A stretch of DNA of 64,000 bases from Pseudomonas sp. TMP9 (lineage in GTDB: Bacteria; Pseudomonadota; Gammaproteobacteria; Pseudomonadales; Pseudomonadaceae), in assembly GCF_037943105.1 (NCBI RefSeq), contig NZ_CP149803.1:3390001-3454000 (forward strand). The letters run 5' to 3'. The notes under the pieces were generated by a model. The model worked only from the letters and a program-made list of their open reading frames with translations. It was not told where the DNA came from and did not search any database. The translations under genes and the position numbers were made by a program. Shown in pieces: positions 31,266 to 40,779 of this stretch; positions within the stretch are counted from its first letter, which is position 1; every line of letters starts with the position of its first letter.

Positions 31266-33050
31266 ATGTCCGCCTTTGTCTCGACCGCCCATGATCGTCA
31301 GTTGGAGCTCGCCGACCTGCTGCGTGAGCTGGTTGCCCAAGGCCGGACCAATCAAGACCATGCCGAACAATGCCTGGCGATCCGCCGCAGCGCCGTCAGC
31401 AACCAGCAACACCCGCTGGAGTTCCTCGCCGCGCAGCAGTTAGATGACCTCAAGCATCCGGGCAAAAAGCTTGAGCTAGAGGGGCTAACCAGTTGGCTGG
31501 CGGAGCAATGCGGGCAACCCTTCCTGCGTATTGACCCACTGAAGATTGACGTCGCCGCGATCACGCCGCTGATGTCCTACGCCTTTGCTCAGCGCCATAA
31601 GATTCTCGCCGTGGCGGTGGACAGCGACAGCGTGACCATCGCCAGCAGCGAGCCGTTGGTGAATAGCTGGGAAGTTAACCTGACCCACGTGCTCAAGCGC
31701 CCAATTAAGCGCGTGGTAGCCAGCCCGACTGATATTCAGCGCTTTACCGTGGAGTTCTACCGCTTGGCCAAATCGGTCAGCGGCGCCTCAGCCGGCGACA
31801 GCAAAATCAGCAGCGTGGGTAATTTTGAACAGCTACTCAACCTCGGCGCCCAAGACCAAGAGCCTGACGCCAACGACGCGCATATCGTCAATATTGTCGA
31901 CTGGCTGTTCCAGTACGCCTTCACCCAGCGCGCCAGTGATATCCATATCGAGCCGCGGCGTGAACAGGGCAGCGTGCGCTTTCGTATCGACGGCGTGCTG
32001 CACACTGTTTATCAATTCCCGCCGCAGGTCACCATGGCCATCGTCAGCCGCCTGAAGAGCCTGGGCCGGATGAACGTCGCCGAAAAGCGCAAACCCCAAG
32101 ACGGCCGAGTTAAGACCAAGACGCCAGACGGCGGCGAAGTGGAGTTGCGCCTCTCAACCCTGCCCACCGCATTTGGCGAAAAGATGGTGATGCGGATTTT
32201 CGACCCGGAAGTGCTGCTGAAAAGTTTCGACCAGCTGGGCTTTTCTGCCGACGACCTCAAGCGCTGGCAGAGCATGACCCGCCAGCCTAACGGCATTATT
32301 TTGGTGACCGGCCCCACCGGCTCGGGCAAAACCACCACGCTGTACACCACGCTCAAGCAGCTGGCGACTCAGGAAGTCAACGTCTGCACCATCGAAGACC
32401 CCATCGAGATGATCGAAGGCGCCTTCAACCAAATGCAGGTGCAGAACAACATCGATTTGACCTTCGCCAGTGGCGTGCGCGCCCTGATGCGCCAAGATCC
32501 GGACATCATCATGGTCGGTGAAATTCGTGATTTAGAAACCGCCGAGATGGCCATCCAAGCGGCGCTGACCGGCCACTTAGTGCTCTCCACGCTGCACACC
32601 AACGATGCCCCCAGCGCCATCACTCGCCTGCTCGAGCTGGGCGTACCGCATTACCTGCTCAAAGCCACCCTGCTCGGGGTCATGGCGCAGCGCCTCGTGC
32701 GCACCCTGTGCGCCCATTGCAAAGCACCACAAACGCTGGATGAAGACGGCTGGCAAAGCTTGACCAAACCCTGGAGTGCGCCGCTGCCGACTCACGCCTG
32801 CCGCGCCGTGGGTTGTTTGGAATGCCGCGACACCGGCTACCGCGGCCGCGCCGGGGTGTATGAAATTATGCTGATCAATGATGCGATGAAGCCGCTGATC
32901 ACTGCCGATACCGACTTAATTGCCCTGCGCCGGCACGCGTTCAAAGAAGGCATGCGCAGCCTGCGCCTGTCCGGCGCACAAAAAGTCGCCGCAGGCCTAA
33001 CCACCATCGAAGAAGTGCTACGCGTCACGCCGCAGAGCGAACAGAAATAG
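31266..33050 (+). CDS. Orphan GspE/PilB-type secretion ATPase
   Basis: This 594-residue AAA+ ATPase belongs to the type II secretion / type IV pilus assembly family. It has an N-terminal MshEN-like domain (about 50-160), then the ATPase core with Walker A GPTGSGKTTT, the Asp box IEDPIEM, Walker B DPDIIMVGEIRD and the His box. A tetracysteine zinc site follows (CAHC, CLEC). The ATG at 31266 follows AGGGAG and is preferred over an earlier in-frame start. No inner-membrane platform, pseudopilin or secretin gene is adjacent, so its machine must be encoded elsewhere or it acts alone. Confidence 0.88.
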   Translation: MSAFVSTAHDRQLELADLLRELVAQGRTNQDHAEQCLAIRRSAVSNQQHPLEFLAAQQLDDLKHPGKKLELEGLTSWLAEQCGQPFLRIDPLKIDVAAITPLMSYAFAQRHKILAVAVDSDSVTIASSEPLVNSWEVNLTHVLKRPIKRVVASPTDIQRFTVEFYRLAKSVSGASAGDSKISSVGNFEQLLNLGAQDQEPDANDAHIVNIVDWLFQYAFTQRASDIHIEPRREQGSVRFRIDGVLHTVYQFPPQVTMAIVSRLKSLGRMNVAEKRKPQDGRVKTKTPDGGEVELRLSTLPTAFGEKMVMRIFDPEVLLKSFDQLGFSADDLKRWQSMTRQPNGIILVTGPTGSGKTTTLYTTLKQLATQEVNVCTIEDPIEMIEGAFNQMQVQNNIDLTFASGVRALMRQDPDIIMVGEIRDLETAEMAIQAALTGHLVLSTLHTNDAPSAITRLLELGVPHYLLKATLLGVMAQRLVRTLCAHCKAPQTLDEDGWQSLTKPWSAPLPTHACRAVGCLECRDTGYRGRAGVYEIMLINDAMKPLITADTDLIALRRHAFKEGMRSLRLSGAQKVAAGLTTIEEVLRVTPQSEQK

Positions 33051-33227
33051 CCATCGCGCGACGCGTAGCCCGGATAAGCCTTGGCGCAATCCGGGAAACA
33101 TCCGATGCCCCAATCGATGGCGATTTGTCGCATCCAACCAATCCAACGCCCAAACCGGTCCCGGACTGCGCTGCGCTTGTTCGGGCTACGGATAAGACCG
33201 GGGCACGCCGCAGAGCGAGCAGAAATA
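33026..33227. repeat. REP-like element flanked by a duplicated gene end
   Basis: A TAGCCCGGAT element (33066 to about 33190, closing arm TTCGGGCTACG) is bracketed by a 24-base direct repeat at 33026-33049 and 33204-33227 differing at one base. The left copy is the last codons and stop of the GspE-like gene. The right copy is non-coding. Confidence 0.75.
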
Positions 33228-33246
33228 ATCTTACGTCGTAACACAA

Positions 33247-33972
33247 TTAGCTACGCGGCAAGCGCTGCTGACGAGCCTGGACACTGGCTACTCGCTGCGG
33301 CTTGCAATCCAGATAAGTAGAGGCCTGTAACAGCCGCTGGTCAGAGTGCCAAGCAAACAGAAACTGCCCGCCCTTGAGCTGATCAACCACCATCCGCGCG
33401 ACCTCCGGACGCACCGCAGGACACCCCAAGCTGCGGCCGATACGCCCCTGGCTCTGCACCAGACGCGGGCTTACATAGGCCGCGCCATGGATGACGATGG
33501 CGCGCTCGCGGGCCAGATCATTCAGCCCCGGCTCCAAGCCATCCATGCGCAGGGAATACCCGTGCTTACCGCGATAACTTTCAGCCGTGCGGAATAACCC
33601 CAAGCTGGTTTGATGGCTGCCTAATCGATTGGAAAACGCTTTGGCGAAGTTCTCCCCCGACTGGCGCCCGTGGGCAACGAAATCCTGCAGCACCAGACGC
33701 TTGCGTTGCAGATCGAAAATCCACAAACGGCGCTCGGTGGAGGGCCTTGAATAATCAATCACCGCCAAGCGGCTAGCAGGCTCAGCGCCATGGTTAACCG
33801 CACATTGCATCGCCGCCAGCGCGTGCTGCAGCGCTTGCTGATTGAGACCGGGAGCAATTCGAGCCAAGTCCCTGAGCAGCCCATCCGGCGCTGCCGCCAG
33901 TGCCGATAACGGCGCGCAAGCAAACCAAACACCAATCAGACACACCCTGCCAAGACGTCCAAACATATACAC
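33247..33972 (-). CDS. Murein L,D-transpeptidase catalytic-domain protein
   Basis: This 241-residue exported protein has a signal peptide (cleavage near ALAAAP). Its YkuD-type catalytic region carries IVIHGAAY and RSLGCPAVRPEVA, which give the active-site His and Cys. Such proteins form or attach L,D cross-links in periplasmic peptidoglycan. A spacer of about 100 residues precedes the catalytic part. The gene is divergent from a second, larger L,D-transpeptidase gene, with only 102 bases between the two starts. Confidence 0.85.
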   Translation of the reverse strand: MYMFGRLGRVCLIGVWFACAPLSALAAAPDGLLRDLARIAPGLNQQALQHALAAMQCAVNHGAEPASRLAVIDYSRPSTERRLWIFDLQRKRLVLQDFVAHGRQSGENFAKAFSNRLGSHQTSLGLFRTAESYRGKHGYSLRMDGLEPGLNDLARERAIVIHGAAYVSPRLVQSQGRIGRSLGCPAVRPEVARMVVDQLKGGQFLFAWHSDQRLLQASTYLDCKPQRVASVQARQQRLPRS

Positions 33973-34074
33973 AAACCTCTAGTACCTTAGGACAACCTGT
34001 AACAGGGTCGAACCACCGCAAGCCTATACTGAGCATCACTCGCTGACTGTTAGGCCAAGGACTGGAGCAGTAGA

Positions 34075-35661
34075 TTGTTTAAAAAAACCACACTTTACCT
34101 GAGCGCTGCCCTGCTCACCCTGCCACTGGTCGTTAATGCCGACGAGGCAACTGTCGTCACCGTTACTGATTTGCGGCCCTTACTGGCAGAGTTACCCCAG
34201 CATTGCAGCCCTTTACCGGCAAGCCTAACTGTTAATGCCCAGCAGTTATTGCAGGCTTTTTATGCCCAGCGCGCCGGCCAACCGGCTTGGCAACGCAGCG
34301 AGCAACTGCAGCAATTGCGCGAGCAACTGGCGCTATTAGCCGATGACGGCCTAGACCCCAGCGAATATGCACTGCCCAGCTTGGTCGCAGAAGGCTTCTC
34401 CGAGCAGCGCGATTGCGGCGACCTGCTAACCAGCCACAGCTACTTGCAGGCCTTGCTGCACGTGCGCCGGGGGCGGTTACTGCAACAGCGTCTGGAGCCC
34501 CTGTGGTCAGCCCCAGAACAAACACCTGCAGATTCACAATTGGCCACCCTCTCGCTGGCCCTGTTGCACCTGCAAACGCCTGCCGCGGCGTTTGCGAGCG
34601 CACGACCCACCACCGCGCAATACCAGCGACTGCGCAGCGCCTATGCACAGCAGCGCCTGCGCATGCTCGATGAGTGGCCGACGCTGCCCAGTGCGGCGCT
34701 GCTCAAGCCCGGCGGTAACGATGCACGGCTGCCGGCGCTGCGTACCCGGCTGATTGCCCAGGGTTATTTGGCTGCGCGAACAGATGCGCCAGGCACTGCC
34801 TTCGATGAGGCCACTCAGCATGCGCTGGAGCACTTTCAGCGCGAACATGGCCTGAACCCAGACGGCATTCTCGGCCCCGCCACATTGACCGAACTCAACA
34901 TCAGTGCGCCGATGCGCCGCGAGCAACTGCGCGCCAACCTCGAACGCCTGCGCTGGCTGGCCGAACCCATGGGTGACGCTGAGGTGCTGATCAACGTTGC
35001 AGCCGCCGAGCTGCAGGTGATCCGGCATCACCAACTGCTCTGGCGCAGCCGCACCCAAGTCGGGCGCGCCGATCGGCAAACGCCGCTGCTGGCCTCGCGC
35101 ATTGAGCGCCTGACCCTCAACCCAACCTGGACCGTACCGCCCACTATTTTGCGTGAAGATAAATTGCCGGCCATTCGTGATGACATCAGCTACCTCGCAC
35201 GCCACCAGATGAGCGTGCTCGACCGCGCCGGTAACCTGCTTGACCCCTACACCGTCGACTGGCAGAGGCCTGGCGCCATCCAACTGCGTCAAGCGGCTGG
35301 CAGCCATAACCCACTGGGACGCTTGGCCGTACGCTTCGATAACCCATTTGCGGTTTACTTGCATGACACGCCCAGCCAGCAGTTGTTCAGCAAAGCGCCG
35401 CGCGCCTTCAGCTCCGGCTGCGTGAGGGTCGAGGCGGTGGACACGCTGCTGACCTGGCTGCTCACAGCGGATGAGTTAGCCGATGTGCAAACCCGCATCG
35501 CCAGCGGCAAGACGCAGCAATACCGCCTGCAGCATCCGGCGCCGCTGCTGATCGCCTACTGGACCGCCGAAGCAACGCTTGATGGCGACCTGCGCTTCTA
35601 CCCGGATATTTATCAGCGCGACGCCCGCTTAATCGAGGCGCTGGCGCAACCTGCACCCTAA
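34075..35661 (+). CDS. L,D-transpeptidase of YcbB/LdtD type
   Basis: This 528-residue exported enzyme probably makes 3-3 cross-links in peptidoglycan. It has a signal peptide (cleavage near VNADEA), an N-terminal scaffold domain and a peptidoglycan-binding domain (about 235-280, ALEHFQREHGLNPDGILGPA). The YkuD domain is about 300-470, with YLHDTPSQQLF and SSGCVRVE supplying catalytic His and Cys. The start is a TTG preceded by GGAGCAG; no ATG is better placed. It resembles E. coli LdtD in size and order. Confidence 0.88.
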   Translation: MFKKTTLYLSAALLTLPLVVNADEATVVTVTDLRPLLAELPQHCSPLPASLTVNAQQLLQAFYAQRAGQPAWQRSEQLQQLREQLALLADDGLDPSEYALPSLVAEGFSEQRDCGDLLTSHSYLQALLHVRRGRLLQQRLEPLWSAPEQTPADSQLATLSLALLHLQTPAAAFASARPTTAQYQRLRSAYAQQRLRMLDEWPTLPSAALLKPGGNDARLPALRTRLIAQGYLAARTDAPGTAFDEATQHALEHFQREHGLNPDGILGPATLTELNISAPMRREQLRANLERLRWLAEPMGDAEVLINVAAAELQVIRHHQLLWRSRTQVGRADRQTPLLASRIERLTLNPTWTVPPTILREDKLPAIRDDISYLARHQMSVLDRAGNLLDPYTVDWQRPGAIQLRQAAGSHNPLGRLAVRFDNPFAVYLHDTPSQQLFSKAPRAFSSGCVRVEAVDTLLTWLLTADELADVQTRIASGKTQQYRLQHPAPLLIAYWTAEATLDGDLRFYPDIYQRDARLIEALAQPAP

Positions 35662-35757
35662 TCAGCGCACCTTGTAACAGCATCGACTGCAGCGCTCACA
35701 ACAACTGTGCTTAGATAAGCCATCAGCAGACCCCCCTCACTTAAGGAGCTATACCTC

Positions 35758-36678
35758 ATGGAAATCGGCAGCGTGATTTTTCTGTTTGTCGGCCTCGCCG
35801 TCGCGTTGGTCTTTATGGGCTTCAAAGTCGTGCCGCAGGGTTTCGAGTGGACAGTGGAGCGCTTTGGCCGCTACACCAACACCCTCAAGCCGGGCTTGAA
35901 TATCATCGTGCCGATCATGGATAAAGTCGGGCGCAAGCTCAACGTGATGGAAAACGTGCTGGATATTCCGCCGCAAGAAGTCATCACCGCCGATAACGCC
36001 ACGGTGCAAATAGATGCCATCTGCTTCTTCCAAATTATCAATGCAGCCCAAGCGGCGTATGAGGTGAACAACCTTGAGCACGCCATCCGCAACTTGGTAA
36101 TGACTAATATCCGTACCGTATTAGGCTCCATGGAGCTGGACGCCATGCTCGGCCAGCGCGACGCGATCAACGAAAAACTGCTGCGCACCGTCGATGAAGC
36201 CACCGCGCCGTGGGGCATCAAGATCACGCGTATCGAGATCAAAGACATCAGCCCGCCCGCCGACCTGATGGCCGCCATGTCCGGCCAAATGAAAGCCGAG
36301 CGGATCAAGCGCGCACAAATCCTTGAAGCCGAAGGCCTGCGTGCCGCTGCTATTCTTACCGCTGAAGGGCAGAAACAGGGCGATATCCTTAAAGCCGAAG
36401 GTCAGCGCCAGGCCGCCTTCCTCGAAGCCGAAGCGCGCGAGCGCGCCGCCCAAGCCGAAGCCGAGGCCACGCGCATGGTGTCTGAAGCCATCGCCAAAGG
36501 TAATGTGCAGGCGGTTAACTACTTCGTCGCACAGAAGTACATCGAAGCCCTCGGCCAACTGGCCAGCGCCAACAACAGCAAAGTCATCTTGATGCCGCTG
36601 GAAGCCAGCCAGGTGATCGGTGCTGTCGGCGGTATTGGTGAAATCGTCAAAGCCACGTTCGGTGACAACAAGGGTTAA
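35758..36678 (+). CDS. qmcA: SPFH-domain membrane protein, QmcA-like
   Basis: This 306-residue stomatin/prohibitin-family protein has an N-terminal membrane anchor ([16 protein letters not shown]), an SPFH domain (about 25-190, with [21 protein letters not shown]) and an Ala/Glu-rich coiled-coil region (about 195-250). A terminal segment follows. It likely forms oligomeric membrane microdomains. AAGGAG precedes the ATG. The nfeD gene starts three bases after its stop, the standard pairing. Confidence 0.9.
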   Translation: MEIGSVIFLFVGLAVALVFMGFKVVPQGFEWTVERFGRYTNTLKPGLNIIVPIMDKVGRKLNVMENVLDIPPQEVITADNATVQIDAICFFQIINAAQAAYEVNNLEHAIRNLVMTNIRTVLGSMELDAMLGQRDAINEKLLRTVDEATAPWGIKITRIEIKDISPPADLMAAMSGQMKAERIKRAQILEAEGLRAAAILTAEGQKQGDILKAEGQRQAAFLEAEARERAAQAEAEATRMVSEAIAKGNVQAVNYFVAQKYIEALGQLASANNSKVILMPLEASQVIGAVGGIGEIVKATFGDNKG

Positions 36679-36681
36679 GCC

Positions 36682-37137
36682 ATGTGGGACTTTTTACAGC
36701 ACCTGTCGTACTGGAACTGGCTGGCCTTCGGCACTTTCTTGCTGATCCTCGAAGTGTTCGGCCTTGGCGGTTACTTGCTGTGGATCGGCCTAGCGGCTGC
36801 CAGCGTTGGCTTACTGACGTTTATCTTCCCTGAGATGCCGTGGGCCTTGCAGTTCGTCCTGTTCGGTCTGTTCTCGATCCTCACGGCGGTGTTCTGGTGG
36901 CACCGTCAGCGCAGCGCCGCTAAGCCTTCGGATCAACCGGGGCTGAACCAGCGCGGCAGTGAGTTCGTTGGCCGCACCTTCGTACTGCATGACGCCATCA
37001 GTGCTGGGCGCGGCAAAATAAAAGCGGGCGACACTTTATGGCTGGTGGTTGGCGACGACCTGCCAGCGGGTACGCCGGTGCGCGTGGTCGGCCGCGATGG
37101 CGTGCTACTGCAAGTAGTCGCGGTGCAACCAGACTGA
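36682..37137 (+). CDS. NfeD family protein
   Basis: This 151-residue membrane protein has two to three hydrophobic helices (about 10-70) and a C-terminal OB-fold domain (about 90-150) that ends with RVVGRDGVLLQVVAV. NfeD short-form proteins partner SPFH proteins, here the gene just upstream. The two gene products probably form one membrane complex. The pair ends at a long bidirectional terminator. Confidence 0.9.
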   Translation: MWDFLQHLSYWNWLAFGTFLLILEVFGLGGYLLWIGLAAASVGLLTFIFPEMPWALQFVLFGLFSILTAVFWWHRQRSAAKPSDQPGLNQRGSEFVGRTFVLHDAISAGRGKIKAGDTLWLVVGDDLPAGTPVRVVGRDGVLLQVVAVQPD

Positions 37138-37150
37138 GCCCACGCGGTAT

Positions 37151-37187
37151 AAACAACAAAGCCCCGCACTGCGGGGCTTTGTTGTTT
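37151..37187. terminator. Bidirectional terminator between nfeD and gcvH
   Basis: A perfect 17-bp stem (37151-37167 with 37171-37187) and a 3-nt loop, with a GC core (GCCCCGC) flanked by A- and T-rich ends, suits termination of both convergent transcripts. Confidence 0.9.
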
Positions 37188-37198
37188 AGCGCTGAGCG

Positions 37199-37588
37199 TT
37201 AGGCGTCGCTGTCGGCGGTGGCCTTGTAAGCAGCTGCGTCGAGCAGCTTATCCAGCTCACCGCTGTTGCTTGGCTGCAGCTTGAAGAACCAGCTGCCGTA
37301 AGGGTCGCTGTTCACGCTTTCTGGGCTGTCTGCCAAGCCATCGTTGATTGCAATCACCTCACCCGAGATCGGCGAATAGATGTCAGACGCAGCCTTAACC
37401 GACTCCACCACGCCCGCTTCCTGACCGGCATTCAGCGCTTTACCGACTTCAGGCAACTCGATAAACACTACATCGCCTAGGGCTTCCTGAGCGTGGTCAG
37501 AAATACCGACGGTAACGCTGCCATCAGCTTCCAGACGCGCCCACTCGTGGCTAGCGGCGTAACGCAGATCGGCGGGGATATTGCTCAT
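37199..37588 (-). CDS. gcvH: Glycine cleavage system H protein
   Basis: GcvH is the lipoylated carrier that shuttles the aminomethyl group between the P, T and L proteins. From the ATG at 37588 it is 129 residues, the same as E. coli GcvH. The lipoyl Lys lies in [14 protein letters not shown] precedes this start; an upstream in-frame ATG has no better support. It lies 131 bases downstream of gcvT. No gcvP is found beside it in this window. Confidence 0.96.
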   Translation of the reverse strand: MSNIPADLRYAASHEWARLEADGSVTVGISDHAQEALGDVVFIELPEVGKALNAGQEAGVVESVKAASDIYSPISGEVIAINDGLADSPESVNSDPYGSWFFKLQPSNSGELDKLLDAAAYKATADSDA

Positions 37589-37719
37589 GTGTCGTTCCTC
37601 ATCTGGCATGACGGCGACCGCGCCGTCATAGAAATTTAGCAGGCCTTGGCCATGCCGAAAGAAAGTCTTTTAAAACCTGGCGCCTGACTCAACACCGAAC
37701 GCACTCGACCAAAGCATGC

Positions 37720-38802
37720 TCAGATCATCGCCTTGCCGTTACGCACAAAGGTCGGTTTAACCACGCGTACCGGGTACCACTTACCACGAATTTCCACTTC
37801 GGCTCGTTCACTGGTCGCCGCGGGCACCCTCGCCAAGGCAATCGATTTGCCCAAGGTCGGGGAAAAGCTGCCACTGGTGATCTCGCCTTCACCCACCCCT
37901 TCAACCCGCACCACCTGATGCGCGCGCAATACTCCGCGCTCCTCCAATACCAGCCCAACCAGCTTGGCATGGATGCCGTCGACCTGTTGCTTGCGCAGAG
38001 CGCTGCGCCCAACGAACACACGGCTGGCGGGCTCCCACGCGATGCTCCATGCGATGTTCGCCACCAACGGCGTCACGCTTTCGTCCATGTCTTGGCCGTA
38101 CAAATTCAGGCCGGCTTCCAGGCGCAGGGTGTCGCGCGCGCCGAGGCCAATAGGGGAAATACCTGCGCCCACCAAGTCATTGAGGAAGGCCACTACTTCG
38201 CCAGCTGGCAAGATAATTTCCAGTCCATCTTCACCGGTGTAACCGGTGCGGGCGATAAACCAGTCCCCATCCGGCTGGCCCTCAAAGGGCTTGAGGCTCT
38301 TGATTAAGCTGGCGCGGGACGCGCTAACCAGCTCAGCCGTCTTGCTGCGCGCATGCGGCCCTTGAATGGCCAGCATGGCCAGCTCGCTGCGCTCTTGCAG
38401 CTGCACATCGAAACCGGCGCTTTGCAGGCGCATCCAGGCCAAGTCTTTGTCACGGGTTGAGGCGTTGGTGACCAAGCGGTAGCCTGCGTCCAGCAGGTAA
38501 ACGAGCAAATCATCCACCACCCCGCCCTGCTCATTGAGCATGGCGCTGTAAAGTGCTTTGCCGATGCTCTGCAGACGCTCGATGTCGTTGGCCAGCAGGT
38601 GCTGTAAGAAGGCCTTGGCCTGAGTGCCGCTGACATCCACCACGGTCATATGCGACACATCGAACACTCCGCAGTCGCGACGTACCTCGTGGTGCTCCTC
38701 GACCTGCGAGCCATAGTGCAACGGCATGTCCCAACCGCCGAAGTCGACCATCTTGGCACCTAACGCGAGGTGCAAGTCGTAGAGCGGTGTGCGCTGTCCC
38801 AT
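37720..38802 (-). CDS. gcvT: Glycine cleavage system aminomethyltransferase (T protein)
   Basis: GcvT moves the methylene group from lipoyl-bound aminomethyl to tetrahydrofolate, releasing ammonia. The 360-residue product from the ATG at 38802 ([11 protein letters not shown]) is normal in length and follows AAGGAG. Characteristic segments are [32 protein letters not shown] and the C-terminal barrel with [19 protein letters not shown]. It is read with gcvH. The iron ABC permease gene lies upstream on the same strand. Confidence 0.96.
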   Translation of the reverse strand: MGQRTPLYDLHLALGAKMVDFGGWDMPLHYGSQVEEHHEVRRDCGVFDVSHMTVVDVSGTQAKAFLQHLLANDIERLQSIGKALYSAMLNEQGGVVDDLLVYLLDAGYRLVTNASTRDKDLAWMRLQSAGFDVQLQERSELAMLAIQGPHARSKTAELVSASRASLIKSLKPFEGQPDGDWFIARTGYTGEDGLEIILPAGEVVAFLNDLVGAGISPIGLGARDTLRLEAGLNLYGQDMDESVTPLVANIAWSIAWEPASRVFVGRSALRKQQVDGIHAKLVGLVLEERGVLRAHQVVRVEGVGEGEITSGSFSPTLGKSIALARVPAATSERAEVEIRGKWYPVRVVKPTFVRNGKAMI

Positions 38803-38971
38803 GAGTGTCTCCTTGCGGGCTGGGCAGTGCAGCGGCAACCCGCTTGAGCCGATAAAAAGGCTGCAAACACGGGCTATAACGTGCTGGGCCGCTGCGAATG
38901 GCGCGCATTGTAGCCGCAACGCTGAGGGCGGTCATCCCAACACGGCAGCGGGTCGCATTCAGCCGGTCGGA

Positions 38972-40588
38972 TTAACCCACGCGACGCGCTGAACGGCGGA
39001 TCAGCAGAATCACCGGCAACAGCCCCACCATCACCAATGTCAGGGCCGGCAGCGCGGCACGCGCCCATTCGCCTTCACTGGTCATTTCAAACACGCGTAC
39101 CGACAGCGTGTCCCAGCCGAACGGGCGCATCAGCAAAGTGGCGGGCATTTCCTTGAGCACATCGACGAACACCAACAGGGCCGCCGATAGCGCTCCCGGC
39201 ACCAGCAAGGGCAGGTACACCTTAAAGAACAGGCCGACTCCACCCACTCCTAGGCTGCGCGAAGCCTCAGGCAGTGATGGCCGAATCCGCGCCAAGCTGT
39301 TTTCCAACGGGCCGTAGGCGACTGCCATAAAGCGAATCATGTAAGCCAACAGCAGCGCCGAGAGACTGCCCAGCAACACCGGTTTTCCCGCGCCGCCGAG
39401 CCAGCTGGATAACGGGATTACCAGTTCGCGATCGAGATAACTGAAGGCCAGCATGATCGCCACTGCCAACATCGAACCTGGCAAGGCATAACCCAAATTG
39501 GCCAAGCCCACGGTTGAACGCATCAGCCGAGTCGGTGCCATGCGCCGGGCAAAGGCCAGCAACAGCGCCACGCTGACCGTAATCAACGCGGCCATCGCAC
39601 CCAGATAGAGCGTGTGCAGAATCAACGCGCTGTAACGTTCATCCAGATCAAAACGACCCCGCTGCCAAAACCAAACGATCAACTGCAGCACCGGGATGAC
39701 AAAACCACAGGCGAACACCAGCCCGCACCACATGCTGGCGGCCAGCGCTTTGCCGCCGCGCAAGTGATACAGCGCCTTGCCGCGCGGCCGTTCATTGGCG
39801 GGGCGAACGGCGCCGCGGGCACGCCGTTCGCCGTACAACACCACCATCACGGCCAGCAGCAACAGGCTGGCCAGCTGAGTGGCGCTGGTCAGGCTGTAAA
39901 AGCCGTACCACGTCTTATAAATAGCGGTGGTGAAAGTATCGAAATTAAACACCGACACGGCGCCAAAATCCGCCAAGGTTTCCATGATTGCTAGGGCTAA
40001 GCCTGCACCAATCGCCGGGCGTGCCATGGGCAGCGCGACCCGCCAAAAGGCCCGCCAAGGGCTTAAGCCCAACACCCGCGCAGCCTCCATCAAGCCTTTG
40101 CCTTGGGCCAGAAAGGCATTACGGGCCAACAGGTAAACGTAGGGGTAGAACACCAATACCAAGACGATGATCACCCCGCCGGTGGAGCGCACCCGCGGGA
40201 AACGTACACCGCTGCCGAACCATTCGCGCAGCAGCGTTTGCAGCGGGCCGGCAAAATCCAACAGACCTACAAACACAAACGCCAGCACATAGGCCGGGAT
40301 GGCAAACGGCAGCATCAGCGCCCAATCCAGCCAGCGCCGCCCGGGGAACTCGCAGAGGCTGGTCAGCCACGCCAGGCTTACGCCCAGCAGCGTCACCCCA
40401 ACGCCCACACCCAGCACCAACACCAAGGTATTACCGAGTAAACGCGGCAGCTGGGTTTGCCATAAGTGCGCCCAGATTTGCTGGTCGATCTCATGCCAAC
40501 TGAACAGCAACACGCTCAGCGGCAGCAACACCAACAAGGCGACGGCAAAGGCGATGGGGTACCAGCGGCGCTGGGCAGGATGGGCCAC
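38972..40588 (-). CDS. Fe3+ ABC transporter permease (FbpB-type)
   Basis: This 538-residue inner-membrane permease has two fused transmembrane halves, each with the ABC permease EAA-type loop: EAARVLGLSPWRAFWRVALPM and EASRSLGVGGVGLFFKVYLP. This matches the FbpB/AfuB/SfuB iron permeases. I chose the GTG at 40588, 7 bases after GAGGA, over an upstream TTG. It lies downstream of the iron-binding protein gene, but no ATPase gene is adjacent, so the ATPase must be encoded elsewhere. Confidence 0.88.
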   Translation of the reverse strand: MAHPAQRRWYPIAFAVALLVLLPLSVLLFSWHEIDQQIWAHLWQTQLPRLLGNTLVLVLGVGVGVTLLGVSLAWLTSLCEFPGRRWLDWALMLPFAIPAYVLAFVFVGLLDFAGPLQTLLREWFGSGVRFPRVRSTGGVIIVLVLVFYPYVYLLARNAFLAQGKGLMEAARVLGLSPWRAFWRVALPMARPAIGAGLALAIMETLADFGAVSVFNFDTFTTAIYKTWYGFYSLTSATQLASLLLLAVMVVLYGERRARGAVRPANERPRGKALYHLRGGKALAASMWCGLVFACGFVIPVLQLIVWFWQRGRFDLDERYSALILHTLYLGAMAALITVSVALLLAFARRMAPTRLMRSTVGLANLGYALPGSMLAVAIMLAFSYLDRELVIPLSSWLGGAGKPVLLGSLSALLLAYMIRFMAVAYGPLENSLARIRPSLPEASRSLGVGGVGLFFKVYLPLLVPGALSAALLVFVDVLKEMPATLLMRPFGWDTLSVRVFEMTSEGEWARAALPALTLVMVGLLPVILLIRRSARRVG

Positions 40589-40628
40589 GCAAAATCCTCG
40601 AAACAGTGTGCTCAACAGTTAAAACACA

Positions 40629-40652
40629 ACGCCCCGGGCTAGGCCGGGGCGT
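40629..40652 (-). terminator. Hairpin between Fe-binding protein and permease genes
   Basis: ACGCCCCGG (40629-40637) pairs with CCGGGGCGT (40644-40652). It lies between two genes of one transport unit, so it may partially terminate or stabilise the upstream message. Confidence 0.5.
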
Positions 40653-40681
40653 CGAGTATAACGGCAGTTGCAGGGCCGGTT

Positions 40682-40717
40682 GCGGCGCGTAACTGCATGG
40701 GATGGGTTACGCGCCGC
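40682..40717. repeat. 12-bp inverted repeat in the iron-transport operon gap
   Basis: GCGGCGCGTAAC (40682-40693) and GTTACGCGCCGC (40706-40717) are perfect complements with a 12-nt loop. With the hairpin at 40629 it makes a double-hairpin gap after the binding-protein gene. The sequence resembles palindromic intergenic elements of pseudomonads. Confidence 0.6.
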
Positions 40718-40779
40718 GATACCATCCGGCAACGATGGGTATCGACGCGGTGCGCCTCAACCCACTCTTCGAATGCCGA

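Noticed and set aside
38803..38971. Glycine riboswitch upstream of gcvT
   Set aside because: The gap is short and I see no tandem aptamer pattern.
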